A program made the position numbers and the translations under genes. From SAR202-VII-2 sp965263165 (GTDB lineage Bacteria; Chloroflexota; Dehalococcoidia; Lucifugimonadales; SAR202-VII-2), in the NCBI GenBank assembly GCA_965263165.1, contig OZ253584.1:806001-870000 (forward strand): a DNA stretch of 64,000 bases, written 5' to 3'. The notes under the pieces are model-generated. The model saw nothing but the letters and a program-made list of their open reading frames with translations, ran no database searches and was not told where the DNA came from. Shown piece by piece: positions 58,607-64,000 of the stretch. Each line of letters starts with the position of its first letter. Positions within the stretch are counted from its first letter, which is position 1.

Positions 58607-60175
58607 CTAGGGGGCGCCCCAGCCGCCGCCGCCCGGCGTCTGCATGGAAATGACATCGCCTGCTTCCACCTGGATGGTCAGCTTTGGCGGCAGGAGGACT
58701 TCTTCCACGCCTCCCTTCAGCAGTATGGTCTCGCCTGGCTGGCCCGGCGCCCCGCCGCTGAGGCCGTAGGGTCTCGAGCGCCGGCGCTCCGACATGACGG
58801 TGATGGTGGCCGGCGCAAGGAACAGGACTTCCCGAATGATGCCGTCGCCGCCGCGGCGCAGGCCGCTTCCTCCCGAGCCTCGGCGGACTGCGTAGCGGAC
58901 GAGCCGCAGTGGGAACTGGTGCTCGATAGCTTCTATGGGGGTGTTCCGGGTGTTGGTCATGTGGGACTGGACCGCAGACTCGCCGGCGGTTTCGGGCCCC
59001 GCCCCGGCGCCGCCGCCAATGGTCTCGTAATAGACGTAGGGCCTGCCGGTGACGTGGTGATGTCCGCCAACGATCATATTGTTCATCGTGCCCTGGCTTG
59101 CCGCCGGTATCAGTGCGGGCACGGCCTGCGCCAGAGCCCCTAGCAACACGTCGACAATGCGCTGGGACGTTTCGACGTTTCCGCCAGCGACGCCGGCGGG
59201 GGGTTCCGGATTGACCAAGGACCGCTCCGGGGCGACGACGCTCACGGGGCGCATGCACCCCTGGTTGATGGGGGCGTCGTCCCCCGTCAGGCAGCGCACG
59301 ATGTAGAGGACAGCGGACTCGGTGATGGCGCGGGGTGCGTTGATGCAGCCGGGCCGCTGGGGGGACGTCCCGGTGAAGTCGGCGGTGAGCGCGTCGCCTT
59401 CGATGGTGACCGTCACCTGGATGGGAACGGGTTCGTCCTCAATGCCGTCGTCATCCATGAAGTCGCGGAAGGTATAGGCGCCGTCGGGGATTTGGGCGAG
59501 GCGGGCGCGCGTCAACCGCTCGGAGTAGTCCAAGAGGGCGGACATGTGCCGCCAAGTGAGGTCCAAACCGTACCTATCCACGATGGCCATGAGGCGGCGC
59601 TCACCGGTGCGGCAGGCCGCGATCTGGGCATCAAGGTCGCCGCGGCGCTCTTCGGGTGTCCGGGAGTTGCGGCACAGGAGTTCCACGACCTCCTCGTTGA
59701 TGACGCCCTCCCGAGCCAGCTTCAGCGGTGGGATGATGAGCCCTTCCTGGTACAGCTCTGTGGAGAGGGGCAGGGAGCCCGGCGTCATACCTCCTACGTC
59801 GGCATGGTGTCCCCGGTTCGCCACAAAGCCGGCCAGCGTCGCAGCGTCGCCGGTGAAGACGGGGGCGATAAGGGTGATGTCGGGCAGATGGGTGCCGCCG
59901 AGGTAGGGGTCGTTGAGGATGACGATATCGCCGGGGTTGAAGGTGAAGCGGCCGAGGGCGGCCTGTACGGAGGCGGGCATGGCGCCAAGGTGCACGGGGA
60001 TGTGAGCGGCCTGGGCCACCATCTCGCCCTGGGGGTTGAACAGGGCGCAGGAGAAGTCGAGCCGCTCCTTCATGTTGGGCGAGAAGCTGGTGCGGGCCAG
60101 GGCCACGCCCATCTCATCAGCTACGGAGACGAGAAGGTTGCGGAAGATCTGTAGCGAGATGGCGTCAACGGTCAT
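58607..60175 (-). CDS. hyuB: Hydantoinase B/oxoprolinase family protein
   Basis: 522 residues from ATG 60175, which overlaps the hyuA stop by 4 bases. MTVDAISLQIFRNLLVSVADEMGVALARTSFSPNMKERLDFSCALF is the family start. GDIVILNDPYLGGTHLPDITL and GRGHHADVGG-type NRGHHADVGGMTPGS carry the conserved metal-site pattern. SGGAPGQPGE near the C terminus matches the usual G-G-x-P-G stretch. It is the ATP-dependent hydantoinase/5-oxoprolinase beta subunit, which opens cyclic amides with HyuA. Relatives also act as acetophenone carboxylase or acetone carboxylase, so the substrate stays open. Confidence 0.9.
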   Translation of the reverse strand: MTVDAISLQIFRNLLVSVADEMGVALARTSFSPNMKERLDFSCALFNPQGEMVAQAAHIPVHLGAMPASVQAALGRFTFNPGDIVILNDPYLGGTHLPDITLIAPVFTGDAATLAGFVANRGHHADVGGMTPGSLPLSTELYQEGLIIPPLKLAREGVINEEVVELLCRNSRTPEERRGDLDAQIAACRTGERRLMAIVDRYGLDLTWRHMSALLDYSERLTRARLAQIPDGAYTFRDFMDDDGIEDEPVPIQVTVTIEGDALTADFTGTSPQRPGCINAPRAITESAVLYIVRCLTGDDAPINQGCMRPVSVVAPERSLVNPEPPAGVAGGNVETSQRIVDVLLGALAQAVPALIPAASQGTMNNMIVGGHHHVTGRPYVYYETIGGGAGAGPETAGESAVQSHMTNTRNTPIEAIEHQFPLRLVRYAVRRGSGGSGLRRGGDGIIREVLFLAPATITVMSERRRSRPYGLSGGAPGQPGETILLKGGVEEVLLPPKLTIQVEAGDVISMQTPGGGGWGAP

Positions 60176-62172
60176 GGACAATCCTCCTGGAGGGTGAGGA
60201 GGAAGTTGCCCCAGGAATCGAGCACAACGTTCCATCCGGGCGGCACGACCGTTGTGGCGTCCATTTGCTCCACGACTGCCGGGCCGGAGAAACGGTTGCC
60301 GGGCCGGAGCCGTTCCCGGTCATAGATGGCGGCGGAGACGGGTTCGCCTCGAAAGACGACGTCGCGCCGCCCGGTGGCGGCTGCGGAGGCGTCGGGGCCG
60401 CCATCCGGGGAGGTGGACATGGGAGGGCGGTCGACGAGGCCAGCCATCTTGAGGCGGGCGTTGACGACCTCCACCGGCTTTCGGGGGTCGCTGTGGCCGT
60501 AGCGTTGCCGGTGTGCGTCGTGGAATGCAGTCACCACCGAATCCAGGGCAGCGCCGGCGGCGTAGGCAACCGTCAGCTCATAGGACTGGCCGGCGTAGCG
60601 GAGGTCCAGGAACCGCTGGGCCTGAACCCGAGCGCCGTCGAAGCCTTCCGCCGCCATCTCGAAGCGGCCCTGCTCCTCCATTGGGCGGAACGCTTCTTCC
60701 AGGGCGTCGGCGTCCAGGGAGCTTTGCCCCAGCACGGTGTGGGAGTAGTCCTTGACCACGTCGGCGATGGCGACACCAAGGGCCGAGAGGACGCCCGGCG
60801 CGGCGGGGGCCAGCACGCGGGGGATTCTGAGCTCCTCCGCCAGCTCGCAGGCGTGCATGGGGCCTGCGCCGCCAAAGGGAACGAGGGTGAAGTCCCGGGG
60901 ATCGAAGCCCCGTTCCATGGAAATGGCCCGGATGGCCCGCTCCATGTTGGAGTTGACGACGCGCACGATGCCTTCCCCCGCCTCAATGGTCCCGATGCCG
61001 AGCTGCTGCGCCAGTTCGCCCACGTACTTCCGAGAGCGTTCGGCATCCAAGACCATGCGGCCGCCGAGCAGTCCGCGGCGGCCGAGGCGTCCCAAAACGA
61101 GGTTGGCGTCGGTTACGGCAACGCTGGTCCCACTGCCGTAGCAGGCGGGGCCGGGGTCGGCGCCAACGGACTGGGGCCCCACGACCAGGGCGCCGCCTTC
61201 ATCCACGCGGGCCACGGACCCGCCGCCTGCGCCGACGGTGTGGATGTCCGTCATGGGAATGCTGATGGGGACGCCGCCCATCTCGTAGTTGGTGGTCTCC
61301 TGAATGTATCCAGGGCAGAGCGCCACGTCGGTGGACGTGCCTCCCATGTCCAGGGTAATGATGTGCGAGTGTCCGGCCACCGATGCAACGAAGCTTGCGC
61401 CGACAACACCGCCGGCGGGGCCGCTGAGGGCGGTGCGAACGGGCTGGGCGGCGGCCACGCGGGACGAGATGCTGCCACCCGAAGACTGCATGACCCGGAA
61501 CTCCCGGCCGAGCGATTCCCGCAGGTGGCCCAGGTACCGGGACATCAGCGGGCCTATGTAGGCGTTAGCCACCACGGTGCTGGTGCGCTCGTATTCCCGG
61601 TACTCAGAGAGGATCTCGCTAGAGAGGGAGAGATAAGGTGGGTCCGGCAGGCCGGCGAGGGCATGACGCAGTGTTGTTTCGTGGTCAGGGTTGAGGAAGG
61701 CGAACAGGAGGCTGATTGCCACGGCCTCCGCTCCCGATGCAGCGACCGCTTCCGCCAAGGCCGTCGCATCATCCGGGGCGAGCGGGCGGAGCACTGCGCC
61801 GGTGTGGTCCACCCTCTCGTCGGCGCCGAAACGGTGGTCCGGGGCGACGAGAGGCGGTGGGCGGTGGTGGTTGAGGTCGTAGAGGCCGTGACGCGCCTGC
61901 CGCCCGATCTCAATGACGTCCTCGAAGCCTTTCGTGGTGATGAGGGCCGTGCGGGCGCCGCGGCGCTCCAGGATGGCGTTGGTGGCAACGGTGGACCCGT
62001 GAACGATGACGACGCCGGCCCCGACTCCCAGCTCCTCAACGCCCTGGAGGACTGCCTCTGCGGCGGCGCGAGGCGTGCTGGGGACCTTGAACGTCGTGAT
62101 GCGCCCGCCGGTCAGCAGGACGAAGTCGGTAAACGTCCCGCCCACGTCGATGCCCAAGACCGCCTGTGGCAT
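60172..62172 (-). CDS. hyuA: Hydantoinase A/oxoprolinase family protein
   Basis: 666 residues from ATG 62172 (MPQAVLGIDVGGTFTDFVLL); the frame could begin at a TTG at 62238. GGTFTDF is the ATP/ASKHA-fold phosphate loop, and GHSHIITLDMGGTSTDVALCPG is the second. PQSVGADPGPACYGSGTSVAVTDANLVLGRL is the family hallmark. It hydrolyses ATP to drive ring opening with HyuB. The two genes are coupled by a 4-base overlap. They follow menG without a gap that would suggest a separate promoter, so cotranscription with menG is possible. Confidence 0.9.
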   Translation of the reverse strand: MPQAVLGIDVGGTFTDFVLLTGGRITTFKVPSTPRAAAEAVLQGVEELGVGAGVVIVHGSTVATNAILERRGARTALITTKGFEDVIEIGRQARHGLYDLNHHRPPPLVAPDHRFGADERVDHTGAVLRPLAPDDATALAEAVAASGAEAVAISLLFAFLNPDHETTLRHALAGLPDPPYLSLSSEILSEYREYERTSTVVANAYIGPLMSRYLGHLRESLGREFRVMQSSGGSISSRVAAAQPVRTALSGPAGGVVGASFVASVAGHSHIITLDMGGTSTDVALCPGYIQETTNYEMGGVPISIPMTDIHTVGAGGGSVARVDEGGALVVGPQSVGADPGPACYGSGTSVAVTDANLVLGRLGRRGLLGGRMVLDAERSRKYVGELAQQLGIGTIEAGEGIVRVVNSNMERAIRAISMERGFDPRDFTLVPFGGAGPMHACELAEELRIPRVLAPAAPGVLSALGVAIADVVKDYSHTVLGQSSLDADALEEAFRPMEEQGRFEMAAEGFDGARVQAQRFLDLRYAGQSYELTVAYAAGAALDSVVTAFHDAHRQRYGHSDPRKPVEVVNARLKMAGLVDRPPMSTSPDGGPDASAAATGRRDVVFRGEPVSAAIYDRERLRPGNRFSGPAVVEQMDATTVVPPGWNVVLDSWGNFLLTLQEDCP

Positions 62173-62234
62173 GGGTGTCCCAAAGGAGTTAGTCTCGCCA
62201 ACCGGAGGCACTGTAGCGAGGCCTGCGGGGCGGG

Positions 62235-62951
62235 TCAAGCGGGCTTGGCGCCAACGTGGATGGCGACTGTGCCCAGGCCGCGGAGTCGGTAGCTAACGTC
62301 TGTGAGGCCGGCATCGCGCATGAGGCCGGCCAGGGTCTCAGCGCGAGGGAATTCTTCCACCGAGGTGGGGAGGTAAGCGTAGGCTTCGCTGTCACCCGCC
62401 AGCAGGGCGCCGAGCCGGGGGGTAACGCGCCTGAAGTAAGCGCGGAAAAGGGCGCGGAAGGCCCTGGGCCCGCGGACTGGCGTGATCTCCAGCAATGCGA
62501 CGCGGCCGGTGGGCTTGACCACCCGGCACATCTCGGCCAGGGAGCCCGGCAGGTCGCTGACGTTGCGCAGGGCGAAGCCCGACGTGATGACGTCGAACGC
62601 ATCGTTGGAGAAGGGAAGGGCCTGAGCGTCGCCGTGAACCCAGGAGATCCGTCCGCTCAGGCCGCGGCGCTCGGCCTTCTCGCCGGCGAGGGCCAGCATC
62701 TCGGTGACGACGTCCAACCCCACGACGCTGGTTATTGCAGGGGAGCGGGCGAGGTCAAGGGCGAAGTCGCCGGTCCCCGTGGCCACGTCGAGGGCACAAC
62801 CGCTGGGGCGGGCCAGTTTCACAGCATCCCGGCGCCATCGGTGGTGGGCGCCCGCGGTCATGACCGTGTTCAGCAAGTCGTAGCGGCGGGCGATACGGGC
62901 GAACATGCGGGCAACGTAGCGGTCGCGGTCTGCGCCTCTAAGCTGAGCCAA
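62235..62951 (-). CDS. menG: Demethylmenaquinone methyltransferase
   Basis: 238 residues. ARRYDLLNTVMTAGAHHRWRRDAV is the conserved MenG/UbiE start, and ALDVATGTGDFALDLAR the SAM motif I. DALRF-type segment DVITSGFALRNVSDLPGSLAEMCRVVKPTGRVALLE fits the family's ALPF..AFD..T.GFGLRN pattern. It methylates demethylmenaquinone, the last step of menaquinone synthesis. UbiE-type use for ubiquinone cannot be excluded by sequence alone, but menaquinone is normal for Chloroflexota. It lies about 25 bases past the stop of the small unknown gene upstream. Confidence 0.88.
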   Translation of the reverse strand: MAQLRGADRDRYVARMFARIARRYDLLNTVMTAGAHHRWRRDAVKLARPSGCALDVATGTGDFALDLARSPAITSVVGLDVVTEMLALAGEKAERRGLSGRISWVHGDAQALPFSNDAFDVITSGFALRNVSDLPGSLAEMCRVVKPTGRVALLEITPVRGPRAFRALFRAYFRRVTPRLGALLAGDSEAYAYLPTSVEEFPRAETLAGLMRDAGLTDVSYRLRGLGTVAIHVGAKPA

Positions 62952-62977
62952 GGCCGGTCACCACGCCAGCGCCGCGC

Positions 62978-63328
62978 TCAGCGCAACTCGGTGTTGACAT
63001 CCAGCAGCAGGCAGGGCTCGCCCCACTGGCTGGTGTTTTCCACGTCGAAGGGATGAAGAGCTTCGGCGGCCTTCAGGCGGATGCCTTGATCCCCGCCGAA
63101 GATGAGCAGCGCCTGGCCGTCGCCGGAATCGTCCACGTAGGCTGCGTGGGCGGGGACCTGCCCTTGTTCCGACCAGCCGACGACGTCGCAAAGGCCTTCC
63201 GAGCCGTCTGGCAGTTGGGTGACGACCTGCACCACGGGCCTTGGGCCCCGCTGGGACTGGAATATGCGAGTGATCTCCCAGGAGCAGTTGAGACCTGCAA
63301 AAACCTCGACCTCGATGAACTCCGGCAT
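62978..63328 (-). CDS. Small conserved-looking protein of unknown function
   Basis: 116 residues from ATG 63328; the open frame continues upstream across the tRNA gene's opposite strand but has no coding character there. MPEFIEVEVFAGLNCSWEIT, then LPDGSEGLCDVVGWSEQGQ and ALLIFGGDQGIRLKAAEALHPF. I see no membrane segment, signal peptide or known motif. It precedes menG on the same strand by about 25 bases and could be cotranscribed with it. Confidence 0.55.
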   Translation of the reverse strand: MPEFIEVEVFAGLNCSWEITRIFQSQRGPRPVVQVVTQLPDGSEGLCDVVGWSEQGQVPAHAAYVDDSGDGQALLIFGGDQGIRLKAAEALHPFDVENTSQWGEPCLLLDVNTELR

Positions 63329-63483
63329 AGGCCTCCGGCGTGGGCTGAAGTGACGGTTCGCTTGCTGTTCGCTCGTGGGCTGACCGTTCGATGGTAGCAC
63401 GGAGGCCGACGCTGGGCTACCGAGGAGCGGGGCCGGTCTGGTAGAATGATGTGTGCGCTCCATTGCGGCGCGCCCGTCGGCGG

Positions 63484-63558
63484 GCCACCGTAGCTCAGTG
63501 GTAGAGCAGCGGTTTCGTAAACCGCAGGCCGAGGGTTCGAATCCCCCCGGTGGCTCCA
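63484..63558 (+). tRNA. tRNA-Thr, anticodon CGU
   Basis: Acceptor GCCACCG (63484-63490) pairs with CGGTGGC (63548-63554), followed by T and an encoded CCA (63556-63558). The D arm GCTC/GAGC and the anticodon stem GCGGT/ACCGC enclose the loop TTCGTAA, giving anticodon CGT (reads ACG). The T arm GAGGG-TTCGAAT-CCCCC contains one A-C mismatch. TAGAAT at 63442-63447 could be its -10. The hairpin with CTTCTT at 63574-63609 terminates it. Confidence 0.95.
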
Positions 63559-63573
63559 TATATCGGATACAGC

Positions 63574-63609
63574 CGAGGCCCTTGGAAACAACCGGGGGCC
63601 TCGCTTCTT
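63574..63609 (+). terminator. Terminator after tRNA-Thr
   Basis: CGAGGCCC (63574-63581) pairs with GGGCCTCG (63596-63603), followed by CTTCTT. It lies 16 bases past the tRNA 3' end. Confidence 0.6.
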
Positions 63610-63666
63610 GCGGCGGATTCGGTCGCAGTAGACGTCGTTGGGGATTGACTTTCCTCCCGGCTCACC

Positions 63667-64000
63667 ATGCTAAGCGCCAGCAACATCAGCAAAGGCTACG
63701 GAGACAGGGTCCTGTTCAGGGGGCTGACCCTCAACATTGCGCCCGGCGACCGCATCGCGCTCATTGGCCCCAACGGTTCCGGTAAGACCACGCTACTGGA
63801 CATCCTGGCCGGCGCGGCCTCTCCGGATACCGGCAGCGTATCCAGGCATCGCGGTTCGACGATTGGATATCTCAGGCAGGAGGTTAGCCAGGGTTCCGGC
63901 AACACCCTGCTGCAGGAAGTTGTTGATGCATCTCCAGAGGTGACCGCCCTCAGTAACAGGATCGCCGCCACCCGGGAGTTCCTTGCGCTGGAGAGCGATC
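63667..64000 (+). CDS. ABC-F family ATPase, 3' end outside window
   Basis: The first 111 residues are visible from ATG 63667 (MLSASNISKGYGDRVLFRGL). Walker A IALIGPNGSGKTTLLDIL lies at about 31-49. The segment STIGYLRQEVSQGSGNTLLQEVV is the ABC-F form of the Q-loop. The family has two fused ATPase domains and works on the ribosome, often protecting against antibiotics or adjusting translation; the linker that would separate Uup-, EttA- and resistance-type members lies outside the window. There is no transmembrane partner. It follows tRNA-Thr by about 110 bases on the same strand. Confidence 0.85.
   Translation, partial: MLSASNISKGYGDRVLFRGLTLNIAPGDRIALIGPNGSGKTTLLDILAGAASPDTGSVSRHRGSTIGYLRQEVSQGSGNTLLQEVVDASPEVTALSNRIAATREFLALESD

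Noticed and set aside
60265..62292. A 675-codon open frame on the plus strand opposite hyuA
   Set aside because: It is the antisense of a well-conserved hydantoinase gene in GC-rich DNA; the translation is composed of G/A/V/H-rich low-information sequence without motifs.

Overview
The window is GC-rich bacterial chromosome. The gene content suggests an uncultured Chloroflexota lineage of the Dehalococcoidia/SAR202 kind. The pointers are a T-box-controlled trp operon, a long eukaryote-like isoleucyl-tRNA synthetase, Cys-lipoproteins with Thr/Pro-rich linkers, and many CaiB/BaiF, enoyl-CoA hydratase, amidohydrolase and hydantoinase genes. This placement is inference from gene content; there is no rRNA or marker tree here.

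Layout. 1-4.8 kb: a dCTP-deaminase-family gene cut by the window edge, an intact type ISP-like restriction-modification enzyme and a frameshifted aspartyl-protease fragment. 4.8-5.7 kb: non-coding repeats. 5.7-7.7 kb: CoA-transferase and enoyl-CoA hydratase-like genes. 7.8-10.9 kb: a three-gene ABC-2 exporter operon with a NEW3-type surface protein. 11.1-13.2 kb: a large secreted zinc metallopeptidase. 13.25-20 kb: a Trp-specific T-box (specifier UGG), then trpE-G-D-C-F, a small coiled-coil gene and trpB; trpA is absent. 20-26 kb: a YihY-family membrane protein, ileS, an M67/JAMM peptidase and a class II aldolase. 26.2-28.4 kb: two tandem leucine-rich-repeat lipoprotein genes within duplicated DNA. 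28.7-31.6 kb: a second ISP-like enzyme, now a pseudogene. 31.6-33.4 kb: a cluster of non-coding repeats. 33.4-45.2 kb: D-aminoacylase-like and three amidohydrolase genes, dtd, an FmdB zinc ribbon and a livF-G-M-H-J branched-chain amino-acid/amide uptake operon. 45.7-54.2 kb: a broken ribbon-helix-helix gene, a membrane protein, a methyltransferase, proS, a class III aminotransferase, two thioredoxin-fold lipoproteins and a deaminase. 55-64 kb: cupin, Ldh-family oxidoreductase, egtD, hydantoinase B/A, menG, a small unknown protein, tRNA-Thr(CGU) and the start of an ABC-F gene.

The most unusual content is a dispersed intergenic element present in at least six copies (five forward, one reverse). 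Each copy has a nearly invariant promoter (TTGCAA, 17-nt spacer, TATAGT or a variant). In most copies a 9-bp hairpin starts at the predicted transcript 5' end, followed by several further small stems. The element ends in a degenerate tandem array of about 10-12-nt TTACGG/GTAACGG-like units. Two near-complete copies differ at 13 of 65 codons of the only shared reading frame, and 10 of these change the amino acid. That fits a structured RNA better than a conserved peptide. A GC-rich hairpin module, an ACAAACAATCAAAG motif and a CTAGGGAATCTCTGAACA motif accompany the element.

Functionally, the catabolic genes (CoA transferase, hydratase, aldolase, amidohydrolases, hydantoinase) together with the liv transporter suggest import and breakdown of amides, D-amino-acid derivatives or aromatic carboxylates. 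The trp operon is probably controlled by tRNA-Trp charging.
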